The notes: generated by a model from the letters alone, not told the origin. A DNA stretch of 64,000 nt from Bradyrhizobium sp. CER78 (GCF_029846235.1 NZ_JARVWP010000001.1:62001-126000); one strand, 5' to 3'; shown: positions 26,189 to 35,327, counted from the stretch's first letter. Program-made: numbers and translations.

Positions 26189-26563
26189 ATGCGTATTCGA
26201 ATTGGCTACATGGTCGCCGGCATTTTGGCTTTGGGCGCAGCACTCTCGGGCACTTCCAGGCCGGCGGCGGCCGCGGATCTCGGCCTGGTCACGAAAGCAG
26301 CGGTCGGCACCTGCACCGAGATCGTGTTCACCTGCGAGAACGGCCATCAGTATCCGCTGTGCCCGCGCGCTGTGTCGGTCGAGGGCGAGGTGGTCACGGC
26401 CTCCCTGCTCACCGGCCATGGCGGCATCCATGTGCGGCACGTTCCGATGGGCGTCGGCTACCGCTACGCGGGCCGCGGCATCTGGCTGGACGGCTTCCGG
26501 GAAAACGCGCTGCTCAACTTCGGCAAGCACCATCAGGTGGCCTGCACCATCGCGCACTCATGA
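26189..26563 (+). CDS. Small exported protein of unknown function
   Basis: The ATG at 26189 (GAGGGGGCACTG upstream) gives 124 residues. A signal peptide (MRIRIGYMVAGILALGAALSG to about residue 32, ending AAAAD) is followed by a Cys-containing domain: GTCTEIVFTCENGHQYPLCPRAVSVEGEVV is visible in pieces and the last Cys is in VACTIAHS. The GYRYAGRGIWLDGFRENALLNF stretch is distinctive. I do not recognise the family. It is divergent from paralogue B. Confidence 0.75.
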   Translation: MRIRIGYMVAGILALGAALSGTSRPAAAADLGLVTKAAVGTCTEIVFTCENGHQYPLCPRAVSVEGEVVTASLLTGHGGIHVRHVPMGVGYRYAGRGIWLDGFRENALLNFGKHHQVACTIAHS

Positions 26564-26617
26564 GTGCGCGCTCTGCGTCGCTCCAATGGGCGTGATGCAG
26601 AGCAGCTAAGCCGCTCT

Positions 26618-26878
26618 TCACCCCTTGGTGCGGAGCACCACGCGCGACGATCGCGAGAACATATACGCCTTCGGATGGACGTAGACCGGGCAGTAATCCT
26701 GCCACTGGTACAGCTGCCAATTCCATTTCCAGCAGCCCGATTCAATCTGCGGCTCCTGCACGTAGTCCAGCCGGTACGGCGGATCGCCAAACGGATACTC
26801 GCCGCACTTCGCCGCCGTCGATGACAGGACGACGATGGAAGCGGCCGCCGCAATGATCACAGAAAATGACTTGTTCAT
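26618..26878 (-). CDS. Very small exported protein of unknown function
   Basis: The ATG at 26878 has a good ribosome site (GAGGGG, 4-nt spacing) and gives 86 residues. The signal peptide (MNKSFSVIIAAAASIVVLSSTAAK) is followed by a short Tyr/Trp-rich mature part (CGEYPFGDPPYRLDY; SGCWKWNWQLYQWQDYC) with three cysteines. No family recognised. It is convergent with the preceding plus-strand gene. Confidence 0.7.
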   Translation of the reverse strand: MNKSFSVIIAAAASIVVLSSTAAKCGEYPFGDPPYRLDYVQEPQIESGCWKWNWQLYQWQDYCPVYVHPKAYMFSRSSRVVLRTKG

Positions 26879-26979
26879 AACGCCCCTCGATCGAATGACG
26901 TGACGGCGCGAGAGTGCCAAATCCACCGGGCCTTATCAAGGTGCCGGCCGCCACACTCCGACGCCAATCGGCCGCTCTG

Positions 26980-27077
26980 GAGCGTTGTCGAGCGAAGTGG
27001 ATACCGGTTCGCGTGAAGAATGCGCGTCAAACAAAGATCCAGAGCCTCGTTCCGATTTAATCGGAACGAGGCTCTAG
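26980..27077. repeat. Palindromic intergenic repeat (RIME-like) at the SDR 3' end
   Basis: The element starts with GGAGCGTTGTCGAGCGAAGTGG, seen here as two pieces (GGAGCGTTGTCG, AGCGAAGTGGATACCGG), continues with GCGCGTCAAACAAAGATCC and ends in a perfect 17-bp inverted repeat (27041-27057 with 27059-27075). This layout is familiar from many Rhizobiales intergenic mosaics. The terminal hairpin overlaps the stop codon of the SDR gene at 27074 and may act as its transcription end or mRNA 3' stabiliser. Confidence 0.8.
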
Positions 27078-27844
27078 ACCGCGCGATTCTGCGTCGGCGA
27101 GCGGCCGCCGCCATCGGCGACCAGCACCGCCCCCGTCACGAACGACGCCTCGTCGGACGCCAGGAACAGGCAGCATGCCGCGATCTCGGCCGGCTCGGCC
27201 ATCCGTCCCAAAGCGATCCGCCGTTCGACACTGCGAAACTCGGTCTCGGCGGTGGTGCCGTTCTGGTCCGCGAGCAACTGCATTTCATAGGCGCTCATCG
27301 GCGTCCGCACCCAGCCGGGCGCCACTGCATTGGCTCTGACGCCGTCGGTGCCGTGGGCGTAGGCCAGCGAACGTGTATAGGCGACGACGGCCGCCTTGCT
27401 GGCGGCGTAGCTTGCGCTGCCCGGGCTGGCGTTGAACGCAGCCACGGAGGCGATGTTGACGATCGCGCCGCCGCGCTGCCGCAGCAGGGGCAAGGATGCC
27501 CGGCAGACCCGCATCGTCCCGGTGAGGTTGACATCAAGCGTTTTGGCCCAGACCTCGTCGGAGACGCTTGCGGGCTGATCCGGCACGATCAGGCCGGCGG
27601 CGTTGACGACGATGTCGAGCCACGCGCCACAGGCAGCGACGGCTTTGGCAATGTCGTCCGCACGCGTGACATCGCCAAGGACCGCCTGCCCGCCGCACTC
27701 CGCCGCAGCTTCCTGAAGCTCGGCATCACCCAAGCCGAACAGCACGACGCGCGCGCCGCTCAACGCCAGCAGCACGGCGGTGGCCCGGCCGATCCCCGTG
27801 GCTGCGCCCGTCACCAACGCGGTCTTTCCGTCGAGCCGCGGCAT
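27074..27844 (-). CDS. SDR-family NAD(P)-dependent oxidoreductase
   Basis: A 256-residue classical short-chain dehydrogenase. The cofactor loop is TGAATGIG (about 12-19), the active-site Ser-Tyr-Lys is seen in VNIASVAAFN and YAASKAAV, and there is a GWVRTPMS region after it. Substrate unknown. It starts immediately after the stop of the second SDR, so the four minus-strand genes 27074-31511 form one tight operon with two dehydrogenases, an aminotransferase and an aldehyde dehydrogenase. That set suits stepwise catabolism of an amino or hydroxy compound. Confidence 0.92.
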   Translation of the reverse strand: MPRLDGKTALVTGAATGIGRATAVLLALSGARVVLFGLGDAELQEAAAECGGQAVLGDVTRADDIAKAVAACGAWLDIVVNAAGLIVPDQPASVSDEVWAKTLDVNLTGTMRVCRASLPLLRQRGGAIVNIASVAAFNASPGSASYAASKAAVVAYTRSLAYAHGTDGVRANAVAPGWVRTPMSAYEMQLLADQNGTTAETEFRSVERRIALGRMAEPAEIAACCLFLASDEASFVTGAVLVADGGGRSPTQNRAV

Positions 27845-28642
27845 CTAGACTCCCCACTGCCGTTCGACGGCAAATCCGGTCTCCGGCAAGGTCGAGCCGC
27901 CGTCGACGACGATTGTCTGCCCGGTGACGTATCCGGCCTCAACGGAGGCGAGGTAGAGCATCGCGCAGGCGATGTCGTCGGCGCTTCCCATGTGCCCCAT
28001 CGGAATGAAGCGTTCGAGTTTGGCCTTGTTCTCCGGCGCGCTCATGGTGCCGCGGCCCGGCTTCTCGATGAAGCCGGCCTCGACGCCGTTGACCGTGATG
28101 CCGTCGCGGGCGAGCTCGAAGGCGGCACCGCGGATGAACGCGTTCGCACCGGCTTTCGCCGCCGAGTAATGCGCGCCGCCGCCCATCGCAACGCGCGCGG
28201 ACACCGAGGATGTCACGAGGATGCGCCCAAACTTGTTGGCACGCATGTGCGGAATTGCCGCCTGTGCAAGCCAGATGCTGGCGTTCAGGTTCAGCGCCAA
28301 CGTCTGGTCGAGCTTGGCCTCATCGAGCTCTTCCAGCGAAGACCAAGGACAACCGCCGGCATTGTGCACGACGATATCGAGCCGGCCGTATTGAGCGGCG
28401 ATATCGTCAACCATTGCACGCAGGCTACCACGATCGAGCCTGTCGAACGGGACACAGCTCGCCACCCGTCCATCAGCCACCAGTTCGCGCGCCAGCGCCT
28501 CGGCCACATCAGGCGTGCGGTTGGCGATCACCACGGTCGCACCGGCCTGCGCGAGCCGTGTCACGATGGCGGCGCCGATCCCCCTGCCTCCGCCGGTGAC
28601 GATCGCGACCCGGCCGTCAAGCTTGAATGGAAGCGCCTGCAT
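27845..28642 (-). CDS. SDR-family oxidoreductase
   Basis: The start MQALPFKLDG at 28642 overlaps the aminotransferase stop as ATGA and gives 265 residues, typical for this family. The dinucleotide loop TGGGRGIG, the NAGG motif (VVHNAGGCPWSS) and the catalytic YSAAKAGAN are present. The protein ends AGYVTGQTIVVDGGSTLPETG, also usual. The frame is open upstream within the aminotransferase gene but that part is not real coding. Substrate not predictable. Confidence 0.92.
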   Translation of the reverse strand: MQALPFKLDGRVAIVTGGGRGIGAAIVTRLAQAGATVVIANRTPDVAEALARELVADGRVASCVPFDRLDRGSLRAMVDDIAAQYGRLDIVVHNAGGCPWSSLEELDEAKLDQTLALNLNASIWLAQAAIPHMRANKFGRILVTSSVSARVAMGGGAHYSAAKAGANAFIRGAAFELARDGITVNGVEAGFIEKPGRGTMSAPENKAKLERFIPMGHMGSADDIACAMLYLASVEAGYVTGQTIVVDGGSTLPETGFAVERQWGV

Positions 28643-30030
28643 CAGATTGCTCCCGCTCCGCGCAGCAGATCGATGAACTGCGCGAACACCGCCGTATGCT
28701 TGTCGACATCCTGCGCCGAGGTCGCCGGACACATCAGCAGCATGGTGTGGAACGGCGTCACCAGAATGCCCTCGTTCATGTAGAACGCATGCAGCAGGGT
28801 CTCGATATCTGGTTGCCGGCCCGCAATCACGTCGGCGCCGCTGCGTGGCGGGTGCGGCATGAACATGATCTCGGCGCGCGCGCCGATCTGCGTGACGTGC
28901 CAGGGCAGACCGGCCGCCGCGATCAGCCGGCGCGCCTCCTGCGCGAGACAGGTCGCCGTTCCGATCATCCGCTCGTAATTCGCCGACGTCAGCACCTGCT
29001 CCAGCACCGCGCGCATGGTCGCGACCGTCAGCGCGTTGCCGGCGAGCGTGCCGCCGAAGCCGAGATGCGCCGACTGCCGCTCGCGCGGATTGACGTGAGG
29101 CACGAGCTTCCACAGCCGTTCCGCAATCTCCTGGCTCAGCCCGAACACGCCGGCGGGGATTCCGCCCGCGATCGCCTTGCCCGCGACGAAGATGTCGGGC
29201 TCGAGCCCGTGGCTTGCCGTGTAGCCGCCCGGTCCGCAGGACAGCGTATGCGTCTCATCGATGATGAGGACGGTGCCGACGCGGCGAGTGAGATCGCGCA
29301 AGGCTCGGTGAAAACCAGGATCGACCGGGATCATGCCGAAATTCGTCATCAGCGGCTCGGTCAGCACGCAGGCGACGTCCCCCTGCGCCAGCGCCGCCTC
29401 GAGTGCCGCGACATCGTTGAACTCGACCACCCGGCTCACCGCGTCATGATCGATGCCGTTGGGATGGATCATGTTGCGCAGGCCGACGCGGCCGTCGCGG
29501 ATCTCGACATGCGCCTCCTCGACGCCGCCATGATAGCAGCCGGAGAACACCAGCACCCTGCGCCGGCCGGTGATCATGCGCGAAATGCGGATCGCGGCGC
29601 GGTTGGCATCGGTCGCCGATGTCGTCAGCGTCCAGTATTTCGGACCGAAGCGGCGCGACAGCTCGGCGCCGACCCAGAGACTGTCCTCGGTCGGCAGCAT
29701 CATGGTCGCACCGCGCTTGAGCTGCGCGAGCGCGGCCTCCGTCACCGCCTCGGGCGCATGCCCACACATGCCGCCGGTGTCGCCGAGGCAGAAATCGATA
29801 TAGTCGCGGCCATCGATATCTCTGATATGCGCGCCCTGCGCCTCCTCGACATAAACCGGGAAGCCACCGGCCCAGCGCCGCATCCAGTGCGACGGACCGC
29901 CATAGAGGTAATGCTGCCTGCCTTCCTGCCAAGCTGCGGCCGATCGCGGATGCAGGGTACGAAAGCGCTCCTGCTCGGCATCGAGCAATCGGTTCAGAAC
30001 GCCCGCGCGTTCAGCGGCCAAAGTTGTCAT
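28642..30030 (-). CDS. Class-III PLP aminotransferase (glutamate-1-semialdehyde aminomutase-like)
   Basis: The start MTTLAAERAG at 30030 overlaps the aldehyde dehydrogenase stop and gives 462 residues. It belongs to fold-type I, class III: GDTGGMCGHAPEAV, SATDANRAAIRISR, FSGCYHGGVEEAHVE, IDETHTLSCGPGG and the PLP-lysine region FVAGKAIAGGIPAGVFG. The nearest well-known relatives in pattern are HemL-like and beta-amino-acid/omega-aminotransferases; this is not the housekeeping hemL, given its operon with dehydrogenases. It would transfer an amino group or move it within the molecule. Confidence 0.9.
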   Translation of the reverse strand: MTTLAAERAGVLNRLLDAEQERFRTLHPRSAAAWQEGRQHYLYGGPSHWMRRWAGGFPVYVEEAQGAHIRDIDGRDYIDFCLGDTGGMCGHAPEAVTEAALAQLKRGATMMLPTEDSLWVGAELSRRFGPKYWTLTTSATDANRAAIRISRMITGRRRVLVFSGCYHGGVEEAHVEIRDGRVGLRNMIHPNGIDHDAVSRVVEFNDVAALEAALAQGDVACVLTEPLMTNFGMIPVDPGFHRALRDLTRRVGTVLIIDETHTLSCGPGGYTASHGLEPDIFVAGKAIAGGIPAGVFGLSQEIAERLWKLVPHVNPRERQSAHLGFGGTLAGNALTVATMRAVLEQVLTSANYERMIGTATCLAQEARRLIAAAGLPWHVTQIGARAEIMFMPHPPRSGADVIAGRQPDIETLLHAFYMNEGILVTPFHTMLLMCPATSAQDVDKHTAVFAQFIDLLRGAGAI

Positions 30031-31511
30031 AGCGCGATCCAGGCGGTCTTGAGGTCGGTATAGGCGTCGAGCGCGTGCAGCGACTTGTCGCGTCCGAAGC
30101 CGGATTGCTTGAAGCCGCCGAGCGGCACCGTGATGTCGGCGCCGCCATAGGCGTTGACGTGCACGACGCCGGCCCTGATGGCGCGCACCATGCGGTGCGC
30201 AGTCGACAAACTTCCGGTCCACACCGCCGATGCAAGTCCATAGGGCGTCGCATTGGCGAGCATGACGGCCTCGTCCTCGCTATCGAACCGCGTAACCGAC
30301 AGCACCGGGCCGAACACCTCCTCGCGCCAGACCTCCATCGACGGCGTCACCTCGGCGAGGATCGCCGGCGCCATGAAGTTGCCGCCGCTCTCGACCCGGA
30401 TCTGCTCGCCGCCGATCAGCCGCTTCGCGCCCTGCGCTTCCGCGCGGGCAACGGCGTCGAGGTTCTTGCGCAACTGCACCTGGCTCGAAATCGCGCCTAT
30501 ATCGGAAGTCAGGTCGAGGGGATCCCCGACCCTGAGTTTTACGGTGGCGTCGAGCAACGCATCCATGAAGCGATCATAGACCTGCGACTGCACCAGCAGC
30601 CGCGAGCCGGCGACGCAGACCTGGCCGGAGTTGCGGAAGATGCCGTTCGCCGAGACCTTGGCCGCCTGCTTGATGTCGGGCACATCGGCGAACACGATGT
30701 TGGGCGACTTGCCGCCGAGCTCGAGATGAACCCGCTTCAGGTTCGACCGCGCCGAGCATTCCAGCAGCCGCCGGCCGACCGCGCCCGAGCCGGTGAAGGC
30801 CAGCACATCGACATCCATATGCAGCGCGAGCGCCTCGCCGGCCGATGCGCCGCGCCCGGTGACGACATTAAGCACGCCGTCCGGCAGGCCCGCTTCGGTT
30901 GCGAGCTCGGCAAGCCGCAGCAGCGTGAGCGAGGCCAGCTCCGGCGGCTTGACCACGACCGAATTGCCGGCGGCGAGCGCAGGAGCGATCTTCCAGGCGC
31001 CGATCATCAGCGGGAAATTCCACGGCACGATCACGCCGACGACGCCGAGCGGCTCGCGATGCACCAGCCCGAGCACGTCGCCTGAGGTCGGCGCGATCTC
31101 GCCATACACCTTGTCGATCGCCTCGGCGTAATAGCGGATCGTGCCGGCCGCCGACAGCGGTTCGGCCTTGTAGGCCATGCCGATCTCGGTGCCGTTGTCG
31201 CGCACACCGAGCACCGCGGTCTCGAGCGCGTGCTGCTCGATGAGATCGGCGAACCGCAGCAGCACCTTCTTGCGCTGCGCCGGCGCCGCGCGCGACCAGC
31301 TGCCCTGCTCGAAGGCCTGCCGCGCCTGTTTCACCGCACGGTCGACATCGGCCGCATTGCCATCCTCGATGGTCGTCAGCAGCTGACCGTCGATCGGCGA
31401 TACGACGTCGAGCCGCGCCTCACTGACCGACTGCGCAGGTCTGCCGCCGATGAAGAGCTGCTGGGCCGGAATTGCGGCCGATCGGAGTTGATCGATCTGG
31501 GCTTGCTGCAT
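30027..31511 (-). CDS. NAD(P)-dependent aldehyde dehydrogenase
   Basis: A 494-residue aldehyde dehydrogenase. Visible motifs are VPWNFPLMIGAWKIAPALAAGN, FTGSGAVGRR, the catalytic Glu in LELGGKSPN and the catalytic Cys in NSGQVCVAGSR, then EEVFGPVLSV and the C-terminal GGFKQSGFGRD. The pattern is close to gamma-aminobutyraldehyde/gamma-glutamyl-aldehyde type enzymes. As first gene of the operon with an aminotransferase and two SDRs, it likely oxidises the aldehyde formed from an amine. The ribosome site upstream of 31511 is weak. The 220-bp gap to the divergent Tm-1-like gene should hold both promoters. Confidence 0.93.
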   Translation of the reverse strand: MQQAQIDQLRSAAIPAQQLFIGGRPAQSVSEARLDVVSPIDGQLLTTIEDGNAADVDRAVKQARQAFEQGSWSRAAPAQRKKVLLRFADLIEQHALETAVLGVRDNGTEIGMAYKAEPLSAAGTIRYYAEAIDKVYGEIAPTSGDVLGLVHREPLGVVGVIVPWNFPLMIGAWKIAPALAAGNSVVVKPPELASLTLLRLAELATEAGLPDGVLNVVTGRGASAGEALALHMDVDVLAFTGSGAVGRRLLECSARSNLKRVHLELGGKSPNIVFADVPDIKQAAKVSANGIFRNSGQVCVAGSRLLVQSQVYDRFMDALLDATVKLRVGDPLDLTSDIGAISSQVQLRKNLDAVARAEAQGAKRLIGGEQIRVESGGNFMAPAILAEVTPSMEVWREEVFGPVLSVTRFDSEDEAVMLANATPYGLASAVWTGSLSTAHRMVRAIRAGVVHVNAYGGADITVPLGGFKQSGFGRDKSLHALDAYTDLKTAWIAL

Positions 31512-31734
31512 GTGGGATCATTGTGACGATGACAAAATGCGGCTCCCGACCGGAGGCCGCTGGCAGGCGCAATCCTCGCCAAATCAAGGCTTTGGCAGCA
31601 ATCAACCGATAGGTGGATGTCACCGCGGCTACTCCCCTCATAGCGTGATTGCACGATGGCCGAACGCTCTGCACGCTCGGTGCAAACCCGTCGCCCACGA
31701 TCATTCACGCCTGCCGGCGAGCACTGACAAGGTC

Positions 31735-32997
31735 ATGCCTGAGATTACGCAGCCCCGCATTCTCCTGATCGGAACGGGAGATACCAAGGCCGACGAACTG
31801 CTGTTCATGAGCGAGTGCATCGCACGCGCCGGCGGCAGAACCATCATGATGGACATCAGCGTGCTCGGCGATCCGCCCTACCAGGCGGCGCATGACAAGC
31901 ATGCGGTAGCGGCCGCCGCGCAAACCACGATCGCGGCGATTGCATCGAGCGGCGACGAGAACTCCGCGATGTCGCTGATGGCGATTGGCGCCGCCAATCT
32001 GGCCCGCGAACTCGCGGCAGACGATGCCATCGACGGCGTGATCGCGATCGGCGGCACGATGGGCACCGACCTTGCGCTCGACGTCGCGCAGGCGCTGCCG
32101 CTCGGCCTGCCGAAGCTGATCGTCTCGACCGTCGCATTCTCGCATCTGATCCCGCCGGAGCGCGTCGCCGCCGATCTGATGATGATCCTGTGGGCCGGCG
32201 GCCTCTACGGCCTCAACGGCACCTGCACCGCCGTGCTGTCGCAGGCCTGCGGCGCGATCGTCGGCGCCGCCAGGAGCGCGATCAAGCCGCGCAAGGACCG
32301 GCCGGTGGTTGCGATCACCTCGCTTGGCAAGAGCTGCCTGCGCTACATGGTGGAGCTGAAGCCGCAGCTCGAGCAACGCGGCTATGAGGTGGTCGTCTTC
32401 CACACCACCGGCATGGGCGGCCGCGCGATGGAATCGATCGCCGCGCAAGGCGGTTTCGCCGCCGTGCTCGATCTCAGCCTGCAGGAAGTCGCCAATCAGC
32501 TCACCGGCTCGGTGGTCAATTCCGGCGCAGACCGGCTGGAGAATGCAGGCAAAGCAGGCATTCCGCAGATCGTCGCTCCCGGCGCGATCGACATGGTGGA
32601 TTTCCCGGCGTGGCTTGGGGTGCCAAACGAATTGTCGGATCGCCCGTTCCACGCGCACAACCGGCTGCTCGCGTCGGCGACGTCGGGGGCAAACGATCGC
32701 CGCAGGATCGCAGGCGCGATTGCCGAGAAGCTGGCCCGCGCCAGCGCGCCGGTCGCCTTCGTGCTGCCCGCCGGCGGTATCCAGCAATGGGATCGCGAAG
32801 GCGAGGCTCTGCACGACCCCTTTGCCCTCGCCGCCTTTGTGGATGCGATGCGCTCGGCGGTCCAGCCACCGGTCGAGCTGCACGAGATCAAGGACCACAT
32901 CAACAGCACGACGTTCAATGAAACCGTGCTCGGCATCTTCGACCGCTGGGTCGCCGCCGGCATTATCCGCCCCGGCCGGGCGACGGTCGCCGCATGA
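31735..32997 (+). CDS. Tm-1-like ATP-binding domain protein (UPF0261)
   Basis: The ATG at 31735 (MPEITQPRILLIGTGDTKADE) gives 420 residues, the normal size; the frame is open upstream without coding character. Hallmarks are the N-terminal GTGDTKADELLFM, the mid-protein IGGTMGTDLALDVAQALPLGLPK region, and the C-terminal VLPAGGIQQWDREGEALHDP. The family is named after the tomato Tm-1 virus-resistance protein; its bacterial role is not established. It opens a plus-strand operon with a HAD hydrolase and an aminotransferase. Confidence 0.9.
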   Translation: MPEITQPRILLIGTGDTKADELLFMSECIARAGGRTIMMDISVLGDPPYQAAHDKHAVAAAAQTTIAAIASSGDENSAMSLMAIGAANLARELAADDAIDGVIAIGGTMGTDLALDVAQALPLGLPKLIVSTVAFSHLIPPERVAADLMMILWAGGLYGLNGTCTAVLSQACGAIVGAARSAIKPRKDRPVVAITSLGKSCLRYMVELKPQLEQRGYEVVVFHTTGMGGRAMESIAAQGGFAAVLDLSLQEVANQLTGSVVNSGADRLENAGKAGIPQIVAPGAIDMVDFPAWLGVPNELSDRPFHAHNRLLASATSGANDRRRIAGAIAEKLARASAPVAFVLPAGGIQQWDREGEALHDPFALAAFVDAMRSAVQPPVELHEIKDHINSTTFNETVLGIFDRWVAAGIIRPGRATVAA

Positions 32998-33659
32998 CGC
33001 GGCCGCTCGCAAAGGCGCTGGTGCTCGACTTCGGCGGCGTGATCTCGAAGACCCTGTTCGAGACCCATGATTTGACCGAGCGCGCACTCGGGCTCGCGCC
33101 GTGCACGCTGAAATGGCTCGGCCCGTTCGCGCCCGACAGCGATCCGCTCTGGGCGGCGATGCAGCGCGGCGAGATTTCCGAACGCGACTACTGGCTGACC
33201 CGCAGCCGCGAAGTCGGGCGCATGGTCGGCGAGGACTGGCACGACATGGAAACCTTCGTGAAACGGGCGCGAGGCGCCGATCCCGACACCGTGATCCGCC
33301 CGGAGGCGGCGCGCGCGATCACCCTCGCCGCCGACGCCGGGTTCCGGCTCGCCATCCTCTCGAACGAGCTCGACCTGTTTTACGGCGCGGATTTCCGCAC
33401 CCGCCTGTCCATCCTCAAGCGCTTCGATACCATCGTCGATGCAACCCATACCGGGATCCTGAAACCTGACCCGCGCGCCTATCAAAGCGTGCTGGACGAA
33501 CTGGCGCTGGAGGCAGACAATTGCGTCTTCGTCGACGACCAGCGCCGCAACATCACAGGCGCCGCCGCATGCAACATGCGCACGGTGCTGTTTGACGTGC
33601 GCAACCCGGCCACGTCCTACAGCGAGGCGCTGCGGCATTTCGGGCTGCAATTCGAGTAA
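32994..33659 (+). CDS. HAD-family hydrolase
   Basis: A 221-residue haloacid-dehalogenase superfamily protein whose ATG overlaps the Tm-1-like stop (ATGA). Motif I appears as LVLDFGGVIS, motif II as LAILSNELD, motif III lysine in ILKPDPRAYQ, and motif IV as CVFVDDQRRN. The second motif-I aspartate of phosphatases (DxD) is replaced by Gly-Gly (DFGGV), as in the YihX/epoxide-hydrolase-like subgroup and several HAD phosphatases, so the substrate cannot be inferred. It is translationally coupled in the plus-strand operon. Confidence 0.88.
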   Translation: MTRPLAKALVLDFGGVISKTLFETHDLTERALGLAPCTLKWLGPFAPDSDPLWAAMQRGEISERDYWLTRSREVGRMVGEDWHDMETFVKRARGADPDTVIRPEAARAITLAADAGFRLAILSNELDLFYGADFRTRLSILKRFDTIVDATHTGILKPDPRAYQSVLDELALEADNCVFVDDQRRNITGAAACNMRTVLFDVRNPATSYSEALRHFGLQFE

Positions 33660-33671
33660 CAGAGAACGATC

Positions 33672-35024
33672 ATGCGCGACAGAAACTTCCTGGCTGAGAA
33701 CAACGCCAAGCCGATCTGGCACCCGATGGCCCATCCCGCCGAGATGCGGGCACAGCCGCCGCGGATCGTGATGAAGGGCGAAGGCGTCCACGTCACCGAC
33801 ATCGACGGCAAGACCGTGATCGATGCGGTCGGCGGCCTGTGGAACGTCAACCTCGGCTACAGCTGCGATCCGATCAAGCAGGCGATCGCGGACCAGCTCA
33901 GCGCCTTGCCGTACTACTCGGGCTTCCGCGGCACCTCATCCGGTCCCTCGATCGAGCTCGCCTACGAGCTCACCGAATGGTTCAAGCCCGAAGGCATGGT
34001 CCGCGCCTTCTTCACCTCGGGTGGATCGGACTCGGTCGAGACCGCGCTGCGGCTGGCGCGGCAGTACTGGAAGATCAAGGGCCAGGCCGACCGCACCAAG
34101 TTCCTGGCGCTGAAGAAGGGCTATCACGGCACCCATTTCGGTGGCGCCTCCGTCAACGGCAACGCCAACTTCCGCCGCAACTATGAGCCGATGCTGCCGG
34201 GTGTCTTCCACATCCCCGCGCCGTCGACCTATCGCAACCCCTTCAACGAGACCGATCCCGCCAAGCTCGCGCAGCTTTGCGCGGCAGCGATGGAGGAAGA
34301 GATCGCGTTCCAGGGCGCCGACACCATCGCCGCCTTCATCATGGAGCCGGTGCTGGGCGCCGGCGGCGTGATCGTGCCGCCGGACAGCTTCATGAAGCTG
34401 GCGCGCGAGATCTGCGACCGCCACGGCATCCTGATGATCGCGGACGAGGTCGTCACCGGCTTCGGGCGCACCGGCGCATGGTCGGGCTCGCGGCTGTGGG
34501 GCGTGAAGCCCGACATGATGACGATGGCCAAGGCGATCACCTCAGGCTATTTCCCGCTCGGCGCGACGCTGATCGGCGAGCAGGTCACCGAAGCCTTCGA
34601 AGCCGATGCGACGACGTTCGGCTCGATCGGCCATGGCTACACCTATTCGGGCCATCCGGTCGGCTGCGCCGCGGGCATTGCGGCGCTCGCCGAAACCCGC
34701 CGCCTCAAGCTCGACGAGAATGCCGCCGCGCGCGGCAAGGACCTTGCCCAGGCGCTGGCTGCGCTCAAGGCGAAGCATCCGCTGGTCGGCGATGTCAGGG
34801 GCAAGGGCCTGATGGCCGCGCTTGAGCTGGTCGCCGATCGCGACAGCAAGAAGCCCGCCGACAAGAAGACCATGGCGAAGGTCGCAGATGCCGCCTACGA
34901 GGCCGGCGTGATGCTGCGCGTCTCCGGCAACAACCTCATCCTGTCCCCGCCCCTCATCCTCACCTCACTCGATGTGAAGGCGATCGCCGAAGGGATCGAC
35001 GCCGGCCTCTCAGCGGCGGGCTGA
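33672..35024 (+). CDS. Class-III aminotransferase (omega-amino acid type)
   Basis: A 450-residue PLP-dependent class-III aminotransferase. Seen are the N-terminal WHPMAHPAEM, TSGGSDSVETALRLARQYW, YHGTHFGG, the DEVVTGFGRTG motif and the PLP lysine in MTMAKAITSGYFPLGATLI, then GHGYTYSGHPVGCAAGIA. The pattern is that of omega-amino acid:pyruvate and related transaminases (beta-alanine, putrescine, taurine). It lies 12 bp after the HAD gene with ribosome site AGAGAACG. Its last 15 bp overlap the 3' end of the convergent small gene. Confidence 0.92.
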   Translation: MRDRNFLAENNAKPIWHPMAHPAEMRAQPPRIVMKGEGVHVTDIDGKTVIDAVGGLWNVNLGYSCDPIKQAIADQLSALPYYSGFRGTSSGPSIELAYELTEWFKPEGMVRAFFTSGGSDSVETALRLARQYWKIKGQADRTKFLALKKGYHGTHFGGASVNGNANFRRNYEPMLPGVFHIPAPSTYRNPFNETDPAKLAQLCAAAMEEEIAFQGADTIAAFIMEPVLGAGGVIVPPDSFMKLAREICDRHGILMIADEVVTGFGRTGAWSGSRLWGVKPDMMTMAKAITSGYFPLGATLIGEQVTEAFEADATTFGSIGHGYTYSGHPVGCAAGIAALAETRRLKLDENAAARGKDLAQALAALKAKHPLVGDVRGKGLMAALELVADRDSKKPADKKTMAKVADAAYEAGVMLRVSGNNLILSPPLILTSLDVKAIAEGIDAGLSAAG

Positions 35025-35327
35025 CAGCGCACTGACGCAGGCCATGGCGCGCTCGAACGGCGCACCATCCGCCTTGTCGCGATCGAGGCAATCGGCCAGC
35101 AATGCGGCCGACATCCTCTGATCGGTGCAGAAAATCCGCATGAAGTCGGCCGCGAGCGCGAGCTTGCGCGGCGCGGATTGGCGTTCCCATTCGCCGCTGC
35201 TCAGATAGAGCAAGGACGCATCGTCAGTGCTGCTTTCGGCGGCAGCGCCACGCGCGGCTGGCTGCGCGGCCAACAGCCCCAGCAGCGCGCCGGCCATCGC
35301 GCCCAGGCGATGCGCGCGGCCACTCAT
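35010..35327 (-). CDS. Small exported protein downstream of the amine oxidase
   Basis: The ATG at 35327 overlaps the amine oxidase stop (ATGA) and gives 105 residues. A signal-like N-terminus (MSGRAHRLGAMAGALLGLLAAQPAARGA) precedes a short helical domain with three cysteines (FMRIFCTDQRMS; LADCLDRDK; AMACVSALS). No family recognised. Translational coupling to the periplasmic copper amine oxidase suggests a helper role, but this is a guess. The stop lies inside the convergent aminotransferase gene. Confidence 0.72.
   Translation of the reverse strand: MSGRAHRLGAMAGALLGLLAAQPAARGAAAESSTDDASLLYLSSGEWERQSAPRKLALAADFMRIFCTDQRMSAALLADCLDRDKADGAPFERAMACVSALSARR

Noticed and set aside
28642..30030. 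Housekeeping hemL (glutamate-1-semialdehyde aminomutase)
   Set aside because: The motifs are class-III aminotransferase in general, but the overlap with aldehyde dehydrogenase and SDR genes indicates a catabolic role.
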